This document shows, one piece after another, positions 1-7,005 of a stretch of DNA of 7,013 nt (positions are counted from its first letter, which is position 1; each line of letters begins with the position of its first letter). A program made the translations under genes and the position numbers. Origin of the DNA: Bacteroidota bacterium (lineage in GTDB: Bacteria; Bacteroidota; Bacteroidia; SpSt-205; S141-50); assembly GCA_015490695.1 (NCBI GenBank), contig WFXK01000005.1, positions 1-7,013 of the forward strand, written 5' to 3'. The notes under the pieces are model-generated. The model was not told where the DNA came from. It ran no database searches and saw nothing but the letters and a program-made list of their open reading frames with translations.

Positions 1-88
1 CTTTTTTACCGTTTTGGAAGCTAGAAGTTATTCATTTCATACTAACGATAAAACCTAAAATGTAACCAAAATGAACGACAACATGAAC
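1..88. other. Leader region with no supported gene
   Basis: All three forward frames entering from the left edge close quickly, at stops 22-24 (TAG), 56-58 (TAA) and 63-65 (TAA), so an upstream rightward gene could end here. The visible tails are too short to identify one. The frame of the next gene is closed by TGA at 84-86, so that gene cannot extend into this stretch. I see no hairpin followed by a T-run and no RNA gene. The hexamer ATGAAC occurs at 71-76 and again at 83-88, probably by chance. Confidence 0.35.
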
Positions 89-96
89 TACTTTTG
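89..96 (+). promoter_or_regulatory. Bacteroidota-type -7 promoter element (TACTTTTG)
   Basis: TACTTTTG matches the Bacteroidota housekeeping -7 consensus TAnnTTTG at every fixed position. Transcription from such a box normally begins a few bases downstream, here near 100-104. That is at or next to the ATG at 102 and about 15 bases before the ATG at 117. No TTTG or TTG is visible about 20 bases upstream where a -33 element is expected, so the promoter is only half supported. It would drive the sorting-domain gene and lysA. Confidence 0.5.
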
Positions 97-101
97 CATA
101 C

Positions 102-380
102 ATGGCAACTATTGTAATGCCCAATAAAGGAATTATCATAGGGAATCCTTATCCTAATCCTGTAGAAAAATATCTCTACGTACCTTTGTATAGTGAAGTA
201 ACTATCATAGTGCAATTACAAATTAGAGACACTTCTGGTACGCTTATAAAGCAGAAACAATACATTAGCCAAGGACGCAATATATTGCAAATCCTTTTAG
301 ATAATATTCCTTCAGGAACTTATCATTTAGAAATTAATATCCATGACTGCCAATGGCATTATGAAATTACAAAGATTTGA
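102..380 (+). CDS. Free-standing T9SS (Por) C-terminal sorting-domain protein
   Basis: This is a 92-residue protein that is almost entirely a type A sorting domain of the type IX (Por) secretion system. The domain normally forms the C-terminal tail that carries a cargo protein across the outer membrane. The pattern is visible in order: NPYPNPV near residues 15-21, alternating beta-strand segments, a turn at DTSGTLIKQ near 43-51, a GRN.L.I.L strand, and IPSGTYHLEI near 69-78, ending in YEITKI. What is missing is equally clear: there is no signal peptide, no transmembrane helix and no cargo domain before it. An in-frame TGA at 84-86 prevents N-terminal extension. The start may instead be the ATG at 117 (residue 6, giving 87 residues), because the 102 codon sits where transcription should begin. 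The 3' end overlaps lysA, suggesting co-expression. It could be a real small protein or the relic tail of a lost exported protein. The domain call is good; function is unknown. Confidence 0.7.
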   Translation: MATIVMPNKGIIIGNPYPNPVEKYLYVPLYSEVTIIVQLQIRDTSGTLIKQKQYISQGRNILQILLDNIPSGTYHLEINIHDCQWHYEITKI

Positions 381-1632
381 AAATGGTACAATTTACGGTA
401 TAGGAGAAAAGAGGGGACTTTCTTATAAAGAAGGGATATTGTATGTAGAAGGAGTAGCAATTCCTCATTTGGCACGAGTTTTGGGAACGCCACTTTATGT
501 ATATAGTCAAGAAAGTTTAGAAAAGTCTATAAAAGCGTATAAAGAGGCTTTTGAAAATACATTGGTTTGTTATGCTGTTAAAGCCAATGCTAATATAGCC
601 ATTGTTCGTTATTTTGCTCAGCAAGGATTAGGAGCGGAAGTTTCTTCCTTAGGAGAATTACAAGTTGCCATAGAAGCAGGTATTTCTCCAGAAAAAATTC
701 TGTTTTCGGGAGTAGGGAAAAGTGAAACAGCTATTAAAAAAGCGATAAAAGCATCCATAGGTTATTTTATTGTGGAGTCTTCAATGGAGATGGAAATACT
801 CCATGAACTTGCAAGGCGTATGGATAAAAAGGTCTTTGTAGCAATAAGAATATGTCCTGATATTCCCGTAGACACGCATCCTTATTTAGCTACAGCACTA
901 TTGGAGAGTAAGTTTGGCCTGAGTATTGAGGAGGCTTTTGCTCTTTTTTTAGCGACTAAAAAAATGCCGTATATAGCGGCTAATGCTATTCATTTTCATT
1001 TAGGTTCACAGATTATGGATTTATCTATTTTTGATAAGGCTTTGTCCGTTGCAGAGAGTTTATTTTATCGTTTAAAAAGCCAAGGAATAAACATAGAAGT
1101 CATAGATGTAGGAGGGGGGATTGCTATAGCCTATAGTGCTGTTGATAAAGAACCTTCACCGCGACAATGGGCAGAAGTACTATTCCCTTATGCAGAGCGC
1201 ATGGGCGTTCAGTTAATTATAGAACCAGGACGCTCCTTAGTCGCTCATGCAGGAACCCTTATTACACGAGTGCATTACTTAAAACAAAAAGGTATGAAAC
1301 GTTTCATTATCGTAGATGCAGGAATGCATACCTTTATCAGACCCGCTTTATATGGTGCTGTTCATAGAGTTATCCCTGTAATCCCTCATGAAAACGCTTT
1401 TATTAAAGCTGACATCGTTGGTCCTTTATGTGAAGAAAGTGACTTCTTAGCTAAAGAAGTACTATTACCAGAGGTCCAAAGAGGCGACCTGCTAGCGGTT
1501 TTAGATACGGGTGCTTATGGTTTTTCTATGCATTCCTGTTACGGATTACATCCCCATCCTACAGAAGTTTTTATCAATGGTGAAAGCTATCAGTACATCC
1601 ATCCGTCAGCGGTTCACTTTCCACACAGCTAA
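361..1632 (+). CDS. lysA: Diaminopimelate decarboxylase
   Basis: This PLP-dependent enzyme decarboxylates meso-2,6-diaminopimelate to L-lysine, the last step of lysine synthesis, in the cytoplasm. From the ATG at 361 it has 423 residues, a normal length. The fold type III barrel carries YAVKAN with the PLP-binding lysine at 74, THPY near 172-175 as in family members, HFHLGSQ at 211-217, the phosphate-binding GGG at 251-253 and EPGR at 288-291. The C-terminal beta domain shows RPALYGAVH at 327-335, the active-site CE at 357-358 and GAYGFSM with Tyr386. These favour DAP over ornithine or arginine decarboxylases. Just after Tyr386 the usual SxYNxRPRxAEV stretch reads HSCYGLHPHPTEV, an odd divergence. 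An in-frame ATG at 343 would add six residues; I prefer 361 because family similarity begins only about 19 residues after it. The gene overlaps the sorting-domain gene by 20 bases and the opposing transporter gene by 27. Confidence 0.93.
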   Translation: MKLQRFENGTIYGIGEKRGLSYKEGILYVEGVAIPHLARVLGTPLYVYSQESLEKSIKAYKEAFENTLVCYAVKANANIAIVRYFAQQGLGAEVSSLGELQVAIEAGISPEKILFSGVGKSETAIKKAIKASIGYFIVESSMEMEILHELARRMDKKVFVAIRICPDIPVDTHPYLATALLESKFGLSIEEAFALFLATKKMPYIAANAIHFHLGSQIMDLSIFDKALSVAESLFYRLKSQGINIEVIDVGGGIAIAYSAVDKEPSPRQWAEVLFPYAERMGVQLIIEPGRSLVAHAGTLITRVHYLKQKGMKRFIIVDAGMHTFIRPALYGAVHRVIPVIPHENAFIKADIVGPLCEESDFLAKEVLLPEVQRGDLLAVLDTGAYGFSMHSCYGLHPHPTEVFINGESYQYIHPSAVHFPHS

Positions 1633-2496
1633 TAATACTAAAAACGCCCCTATAACGAAGGAAAGCGTTAGAGAAGTCTTTCCAAAAACAATACTAATGA
1701 GTGTTGCTAACACAGGTTGCGTGTTGATATAAAGCGCTACTTGACTAGCATGGAGTTTGCTTAAAGCATAGTTTAATAGTAAATAAGCCAAAGTGCCATT
1801 GACAACTACTAAGTAACCTAATCCAAACCATGCGTCAGCACCTAAGTTATCCCATTGCACTTGAGGTAAGAAAAAAAGTCCAATGGGTAGGAAGAAAAGA
1901 GCGCCGAGGCATACCATTACCGCTGTCATATAAATCGGGTCTATTTTCTGACTTAGAATCCTTGCATAGCTCATGAAAAAGGACCAAAATATCAAGCCTA
2001 TGAAGGTTAAGATATTTCCTAAAATAGGGTTTAATGCAGTTTTAGAGGCTTTAGAAAGCAGGACTAAAATCGTTCCTATGATAGCGATAATAATCCATAG
2101 GGTTTTATTCCATGATAGTGTTTCGGTTTTGAACCACCATGCGGCTAATGCTAGCACGGTTAACGGCGTTAAAGAGTAGATAATGGCGCTATGGGCAGGA
2201 GAGGTATAGCGCAATCCTGTTAGAAAGAACGTTTGATTTAGGGTGATACCAAGGAGCGTTAAACGTAAAAGGGGTTTCCATAAAGATTTAGGAGGCAAAT
2301 GAAGTTGATTACGGAGTTTTAATAGCATTAAAAATAGCAGGGCTGCTAACAGGGCTCTTAGAGGAATGAGCACTCCTGGGTGGAAGGCAACAGCAGCATT
2401 ATTTCCAAAAACATAGCTGGGCGCCATCAATAACGTTTGTAAAATCATTGCTAAGTGCGCCCGCAGCGTCGGACTAAAAATTAAATTGTATGCCAA
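1606..2496 (-). CDS. EamA/DMT-family inner-membrane transporter
   Basis: This is a hydrophobic protein of 296 residues, the usual length of ten-helix drug/metabolite transporters with two EamA repeats. The first repeat shows the family pattern around residues 84-145: a GLRYTSPAHSA helix, SLTPLT, and Glu125 in KTETLSW before a glycine-containing helix. The second repeat covers about 160-292 with GTLAYLLLNYALSKL, ASQVAL and QPVLATL. The position that is often LGE in this repeat reads FGK. The substrate cannot be inferred; members export amino acids, nucleosides or other metabolites. The start is uncertain. The chosen codon is TTG at 2496, inside the end of the receptor gene. The first ATG is at 2448 (280 residues), 25 bases after the receptor stop. 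I favour TTG because LRAHLA, residues 11-16, resembles the segment preceding helix 1 in relatives and would be lost otherwise. It is the last gene of the gap-pgk-receptor unit. Confidence 0.82.
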   Translation of the reverse strand: MAYNLIFSPTLRAHLAMILQTLLMAPSYVFGNNAAVAFHPGVLIPLRALLAALLFLMLLKLRNQLHLPPKSLWKPLLRLTLLGITLNQTFFLTGLRYTSPAHSAIIYSLTPLTVLALAAWWFKTETLSWNKTLWIIIAIIGTILVLLSKASKTALNPILGNILTFIGLIFWSFFMSYARILSQKIDPIYMTAVMVCLGALFFLPIGLFFLPQVQWDNLGADAWFGLGYLVVVNGTLAYLLLNYALSKLHASQVALYINTQPVLATLISIVFGKTSLTLSFVIGAFLVLLAVWKVNR

Positions 2497-4789
2497 GAGT
2501 AGGTAAAATCGGCAATTGGTCTATACGACGATAACGAATTCTATCAAAGTAAAAGATGTTAGCCCTATTGTAAACGTTGATAACTGATAAATAAATTTGT
2601 AATAACATTCGTTCGCTTAGGGCGAAGTAGCGCTTAATGGCAATATCTAAGCGGTGATAATAAGGCAGACGCGCTTGATTATAAGCATCACTGAGCACAA
2701 TACCTAAGTTGCCGTTCTGAGTAATGTAGTTCGTTTGTGCTCCTCCTAAAATAAAAGATAGTTGTTCATAAAACGCTTGGGTTTGAGTAAAGGGAAGTCC
2801 AGAACCTAAGTTCCAGCGTAGGCTGAAACGCCAGCGGGCTTCGGAATAATAACGGCTAATGAGATTACCAATACGGTACTCTGCAACAAAGTTAAGGTTG
2901 TGGCGTCTATCCCAAATAGGGGCATAACGCAATTGAGGAGCAAACCGCTCTGTCTTCATAAGACCATAAACTAAATAAACATACAGCGAAGGAGTACGAT
3001 AAGTTATAATAAAATCGGTTCCGTAAGCATAACCCGTTTCTGTTATGAAAAGTGGGTCATTAGGAAAGAGCCTATCGCGATTGATAGCCGTAACTTGTTT
3101 AAAATCTTTATACCATGCTTCTACAGAGCCTTTTAGTCGGCGAGCAATTTGGATTTCTACTCCTAATAAGTAGTGCCATGCAACTTGTAAATTATGTTTT
3201 AAGCGTTTATCGGGCAAATCCTCAGGGGCTGCTACAAAGCCCTGAAAGAGGTTTACAATGTCTCTATCGGAGACGGCAGCCATTAAGTTTTGTGCAAAAC
3301 GCCCTATGCCTGCAGAAAGACTCCAACCTTCAAAATTTAATTTTGCACGCAAACGGGGTTCTAAGGAGATGTAATTATAATTATTGTAATAATGGAAGCG
3401 TACGCTGGGTTCTATGACGGCTCGTTCAAAAGGAGTGCCGTCAGCAAGCTGCTTGTGCTTGCTTAAAAGAACTTTTTTATAACGAGTATAAACAGCAAAC
3501 TCCGTATTGCTTTGACGTTGTCTTGCTTGAAAACCCAAAGCATTGGTATAGATGTAGTCTGTTGTAAAACCTAAGATTTCAATACCGTAGGCGAACTCAT
3601 CTATGGAGTTAAAGATATAGCTGAAGTCTAAGAAGCCATTAAAGCCGTTGATGCTACTGGTTTTAGGAAAGTTTTCTGATACGTTAATCACTTGGCTTTT
3701 GAAGCGGGAATAGGCGAATCCACCTGTGAAGATGAGGTCACTGGAGGTAGGTAAAAGCATAAATCGGCTTCCTCCTCCTGAAGAGCGCCATAACACATCT
3801 ACAGGATAACCATACAAAACCTGGTCCTGTTGATGAAAACCAAAGAAACTGATACTATTAGCGCCAGCGCCAATGGTAAACTTAGAATAGAAGTCCGAGA
3901 AACTAAAAGGCAGTCCTAAGGTGTCGTTAACGTAAGGGTAGAGGGTTTTACTGGTTTGATTTAGATAAGCATGACGTGCGGAGATTAAATAGCTAATGCC
4001 GCCTTCGCCTTCCTTAGGCTTCATAATAGGGCCCTCTACTAATAGTCCTGCAGTGATGGGATTGGCATAAAGTTTGCCTGTGAAGCGTTGGAAGTTACCG
4101 TTTCGGGTTCGGATGTCAATGATAGAGGAGATGCGTCCACCGTAGTTTGCAGGAAAAGCTGCAGAATAAACATCTGCAGAACGAATGTAGTCTAAGTCAA
4201 ATACACTAAAGAGCCCGATAGAGTGGAAAGGGCTATAGATAATAGCACCATCTAATAGCGTTTTGTTCATGATGGGGGTGCCTCCTCGGATATAGAGTTG
4301 TCCTCCTTGGTCGCCCGTGAAAACAACCCCAGGCAGTACTTGAAGATATTGGGCTAAATCGGGTGCTCCTAAACTGGGAATGACTTCTATTTGTTTAGGC
4401 GTCAAACGAGTAACGGCTGTTGTAACCTTTTTTCTTTCAATAACCACATCTTGTGCTTCCTCTACAATTTCTACCGCTTCTAATTGGATAGCCTGAACAG
4501 AAAGGACCCAACTGACTGTATAAGTACGAGGATAGCTTAAGTCAATGGTTTGTTTTAGGGTGTCGTATCCCATGGAAGAGACTATCACTTCATAGGTTCC
4601 TACGGGAATTTTATCAATACTAAAGAGACCGTCGTTGTTGGTATAGGTTCCTTTTTTGATTTTGGGGATGAAGACCAATGCGGCGATGATGGGTTCACCG
4701 CTTTCGTCTATGACTTTTCCCCGTAGTGTGGCGTACTGAGCGTGGAGGAAAGAAATAAAAAGAGATAAACAAACAAGTCGTTTTATCAT
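2474..4789 (-). CDS. TonB-dependent outer-membrane receptor with carboxypeptidase-regulatory-like domain
   Basis: This 771-residue outer-membrane receptor is predicted to take up an unknown ligand using energy from TonB/ExbBD. Residues 1-17 form a signal peptide (basic MIKR, hydrophobic core, likely cleavage at LHA/Q). Residues about 20-105 are a CarboxypepD_reg-like domain (LRGKVIDESGEPI, then NNDGLFSIDKIPVGTYEV and SSMGYDTL). A plug domain follows at about 115-230, with LQVLPGV at 149-155, QLYIRGG at 164-170, LLDGAIIYSPFHS at 178-190 and FPANYGGRISSIIDIR at 212-227. The rest is a beta-barrel rich in aromatic, alternating strands and ends in QFNF, a terminal Phe typical of barrel proteins recognised by BamA. 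This plug signature is that of the non-SusC receptors common in Bacteroidota, and no SusD partner is present. Its ATG overlaps the pgk stop as ATGA, so translation is probably coupled. The ligand cannot be named from sequence. Confidence 0.9.
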   Translation of the reverse strand: MIKRLVCLSLFISFLHAQYATLRGKVIDESGEPIIAALVFIPKIKKGTYTNNDGLFSIDKIPVGTYEVIVSSMGYDTLKQTIDLSYPRTYTVSWVLSVQAIQLEAVEIVEEAQDVVIERKKVTTAVTRLTPKQIEVIPSLGAPDLAQYLQVLPGVVFTGDQGGQLYIRGGTPIMNKTLLDGAIIYSPFHSIGLFSVFDLDYIRSADVYSAAFPANYGGRISSIIDIRTRNGNFQRFTGKLYANPITAGLLVEGPIMKPKEGEGGISYLISARHAYLNQTSKTLYPYVNDTLGLPFSFSDFYSKFTIGAGANSISFFGFHQQDQVLYGYPVDVLWRSSGGGSRFMLLPTSSDLIFTGGFAYSRFKSQVINVSENFPKTSSINGFNGFLDFSYIFNSIDEFAYGIEILGFTTDYIYTNALGFQARQRQSNTEFAVYTRYKKVLLSKHKQLADGTPFERAVIEPSVRFHYYNNYNYISLEPRLRAKLNFEGWSLSAGIGRFAQNLMAAVSDRDIVNLFQGFVAAPEDLPDKRLKHNLQVAWHYLLGVEIQIARRLKGSVEAWYKDFKQVTAINRDRLFPNDPLFITETGYAYGTDFIITYRTPSLYVYLVYGLMKTERFAPQLRYAPIWDRRHNLNFVAEYRIGNLISRYYSEARWRFSLRWNLGSGLPFTQTQAFYEQLSFILGGAQTNYITQNGNLGIVLSDAYNQARLPYYHRLDIAIKRYFALSERMLLQIYLSVINVYNRANIFYFDRIRYRRIDQLPILPTLGIQFNF

Positions 4790-5985
4790 GATTGCAGTGC
4801 TTGCAAGCCTGGGAGGGGTTCACCAGATAGATAAGTTAATAAAGCACCTCCGCCTGTAGAGACAAAAGAAACTTGGTTTTCTAATCGGGCTTTTTGGATA
4901 GCAGCTGCAGAGTCTCCTCCGCCAACTAAGGAAAATGCTCCTTGTTGTGTTGCTTGAGCAACCGCCTCGGCAATCGCAAAAGTCCCTTTTGCAAACACCT
5001 CCCGCTCAAATACCCCCATAGGTCCATTCCATAAAAGCGTCTTAGAACGTAAAATCATTTTTCTGTATTCTTCTACCGTCTTTGGACCAATATCTAAAGC
5101 CATTTTATCCTTAGGAATTTCCGTAACAGAGACAACTTCGGTGTCGGTGCTTTCTATGGAAGAAGCAACAACAAAATCTTCTGGAATTAAAAGTGCGGTT
5201 TCACGTGCTTGTGCTTCTTTTATAATTGTCAAAGCCGTTTCTATTTGGTCCTCTTCTACTAAGGATTTTCCTGTCTCTCCGCCTAAAGCTTTGACAAAGG
5301 TCATTGCCATAGCACCTCCAATGAGCACTATAGAAGCCTTTTCTAAGAAACGTCTTAAAATCGGTACTTTATCAGAGACTTTTGCTCCTCCCATAATTAG
5401 GGTGAAGGGTTGTCCTACATTACCATGCAGTAAATAATCGGCATGTTGTAATTCTTTTTCTACTAAAAGCCCTGCATATTTTTCTTTGAAAAACCGTGGC
5501 ACAACATATACGGAAGTATCTTTCCTGTGCAAGGTTCCAAAAGCGTCGTTGATATAAAAATCTGCTAAGGAGGCTAAGGTTTTTCCAAAGGTTTCATCTT
5601 GTTGTTTTTCTCCTGGGTGAAATCGTAGGTTTTCTAATAATAAAAGTGCGCCATGGGGCAATTGGTCTACGTGTTTTTTTAGTTCTTTTTCTTCTAAGGA
5701 AGGACAGAAATAAGTAGGGTAATTGCTTAGGTTTTTTAAAGTTTCATAGACCACTTGCATAGAGAACTGCGGTTCATGGTTCCCTTTTGGTCTTCCTCGG
5801 TGGGACATTAAAATAACTTTTATTTGGTTCTTGGCAAGGAGTTCAATGGTTGGCAGTACAGCACGGATTCGTTTATCATCACTTACTTTTCCATTTTGAA
5901 CAGGAACATTAAAATCTACTCTAACTAATGCTGTTTTGTTTTTAAGTTGTTCTATGGGTGCTTGGCTAAGAAGCGGTATGTTCAT
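4786..5985 (-). CDS. pgk: Phosphoglycerate kinase
   Basis: This cytoplasmic enzyme transfers phosphate from 1,3-bisphosphoglycerate to ADP, giving ATP and 3-phosphoglycerate in glycolysis; it runs in reverse in gluconeogenesis. The protein has 399 residues, full length for a bacterial enzyme. The N-terminal substrate-binding half has RVDFNVP at 22-28, SHRGRPKG at 61-68, LENLRFHPGE at 117-126 and NDAFGTLHR at 146-154 (usually NDAFGTAHR). The C-terminal nucleotide-binding half has GGAKVSDK at 199-206, GGAMAMTF at 223-230, WNGPMGVFE at 319-327, GGGDSAAA at 355-362 and STGGGA at 376-381. No key residue appears lost. Its ATG overlaps the gap stop by four bases (ATGA), and its own stop overlaps the receptor start in the same way. 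It has no promoter of its own that I can support, so it probably depends on the gap promoter. Confidence 0.97.
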   Translation of the reverse strand: MNIPLLSQAPIEQLKNKTALVRVDFNVPVQNGKVSDDKRIRAVLPTIELLAKNQIKVILMSHRGRPKGNHEPQFSMQVVYETLKNLSNYPTYFCPSLEEKELKKHVDQLPHGALLLLENLRFHPGEKQQDETFGKTLASLADFYINDAFGTLHRKDTSVYVVPRFFKEKYAGLLVEKELQHADYLLHGNVGQPFTLIMGGAKVSDKVPILRRFLEKASIVLIGGAMAMTFVKALGGETGKSLVEEDQIETALTIIKEAQARETALLIPEDFVVASSIESTDTEVVSVTEIPKDKMALDIGPKTVEEYRKMILRSKTLLWNGPMGVFEREVFAKGTFAIAEAVAQATQQGAFSLVGGGDSAAAIQKARLENQVSFVSTGGGALLTYLSGEPLPGLQALQS

Positions 5986-6980
5986 AGTTGTGCGACTTTT
6001 AGGGTGAGTTCTGCGAGTCTATTGGCATAGCCCCATTCGTTATCGTACCATCCAAGTACTTTAACTAAGTTTCCTTGGACGGAGGTAGAAAGGGCATCAA
6101 AGATACAGGAGTGGGGATTGCCTACGATGTCTGCTGAGACTAAAGGTTCTTCGCTGTATTGTAAAATGTTTTTTAGCGAGGTTTCTGCGGCTTGTTTAAA
6201 AGCGTTATTGACGTCTTCTACAGAGGCTGTTTTTTTAGTGATGACTGTAAGGTCTGTTATAGAGCCATCTATGACGGGCACACGGATTGCCATACCATCT
6301 AATTTCCCTTTTAGGTGAGGAAGGACCAATCCTACGGCTTTAGCAGCACCTGTGGTTGTTGGAACGATGTTGAACGCTGCAGCCCTTGCTCTGCGTAAAT
6401 CCTTGTGAGGAGCATCTTGGATACGTTGGTCAGCCGTATAAGCATGCACCGTGGTCATATAACCTCGTTCCACCCCAAAAGCATCATCTAATACCTTTAC
6501 CATTGGCGCAAGACAATTCGTCGTGCACGAAGCATTAGAAATAATCTTCATTTCAGGTTTTAGTAAGTGGTCGTTAACGCCTAAGACAATGGTTGCATCC
6601 ACTTCATCTTTTGCAGGTGCCGATAAAATCACTTTTTTAGCACCTGCTTGTAGGTGTTTTTCTGCATCTTTCCGTTTTCTGAATTTCCCTGTGGCTTCTA
6701 TGACAATATCTACTTCTACGTCTGCCCAGGCGAGGTTTGCAGGGTCTGGCTCAGCACTGACTAAAATCGCATGCTGATTAATATAAAGGTATTTTTCATC
6801 GGCTTTTACCTCTCCGGGATAAATCCCATGGGCACTATCATATTTAAAAAGGTGTGCTAAGGTTTTGGGGTCGGTCAAATCATTGATTTTTATCAGTTCT
6901 ATTTCTGGCATAGTAAGTAATCTACGCGCAACCAAACGCCCTATTCTACCAAATCCGTTCATTCCCACACGAACCTTCAT
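5982..6980 (-). CDS. gap: Glyceraldehyde-3-phosphate dehydrogenase, type I, NAD-dependent
   Basis: This enzyme oxidises glyceraldehyde-3-phosphate to 1,3-bisphosphoglycerate with NAD+ and phosphate, and its product is the substrate of the next gene, pgk. The protein has 332 residues, normal for the family. The Rossmann fold opens with MNGFGRIGR at 7-15, and NDLTD at 33-37 has the aspartate expected for NAD rather than NADP preference. The catalytic cysteine is Cys152 in SNASCTTNC and the base is His179 in TTVHAYT. Other family motifs are DLRRARAAA at 194-202, PTTTGAAKAV at 207-216, PVIDGS at 235-240 and WYDNEWGYANR at 311-321. The start is the ATG at 6980. A TTG eight codons upstream (7004) lies inside the predicted -7 box and cannot be on the transcript. 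It is the first gene of the leftward unit. Confidence 0.97.
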   Translation of the reverse strand: MKVRVGMNGFGRIGRLVARRLLTMPEIELIKINDLTDPKTLAHLFKYDSAHGIYPGEVKADEKYLYINQHAILVSAEPDPANLAWADVEVDIVIEATGKFRKRKDAEKHLQAGAKKVILSAPAKDEVDATIVLGVNDHLLKPEMKIISNASCTTNCLAPMVKVLDDAFGVERGYMTTVHAYTADQRIQDAPHKDLRRARAAAFNIVPTTTGAAKAVGLVLPHLKGKLDGMAIRVPVIDGSITDLTVITKKTASVEDVNNAFKQAAETSLKNILQYSEEPLVSADIVGNPHSCIFDALSTSVQGNLVKVLGWYDNEWGYANRLAELTLKVAQL

Positions 6981-6995
6981 GGGAAAAATAAAATT

Positions 6996-7005
6996 TTTGC
7001 GCAAA
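6996..7005. promoter_or_regulatory. 10-base palindrome TTTGCGCAAA at the gap promoter
   Basis: TTTGCGCAAA is a perfect inverted repeat without a spacer. It covers the last four bases of the predicted -7 box and the expected transcription start of gap. Its placement would suit a small operator, but half of it is formed by the TTTG that the promoter itself requires, so part of the symmetry may be coincidence. No second copy was noticed in the window. Confidence 0.25.

Noticed and set aside
71..127. 18-codon open frame (ATG at 71) ahead of the sorting-domain gene
   Set aside because: It spans the predicted -7 box, so the transcript would begin inside it. The sequence shows no attenuator structure.
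102..1632. Sorting-domain gene and lysA as one frameshifted fusion gene
   Set aside because: A sorting module works only at a C-terminus, and LysA is complete with a normal N-terminus, so two separate genes fit better.
1709..1725. Short inverted repeat AACAC/GTGTT near the 3' end of the transporter gene as a terminator
   Set aside because: The stem has only five pairs, has no T-run after it on either strand and lies within coding sequence.
3115..3417. Open frame of 100 codons antisense to the TonB-dependent receptor
   Set aside because: It is fully inside the receptor barrel region, its composition follows the opposite strand and it shows no protein motif.
5141..5437. Open frame of 98 codons antisense to pgk
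   Set aside because: It lies entirely within the well-supported pgk gene, has no recognisable domain and no promoter-like box before it.
6098..6105. TATCTTTG on the minus strand inside gap, a match to TAnnTTTG that could be an internal pgk promoter
   Set aside because: It is a short match in coding sequence with no TTG-type element at the expected distance upstream; chance is the simpler explanation.
6981..7004. N-terminal extension of gap by eight codons from TTG at 7004
   Set aside because: The codon is part of the predicted promoter box, and the family N-terminus begins at MKVRVGMNGFGR.
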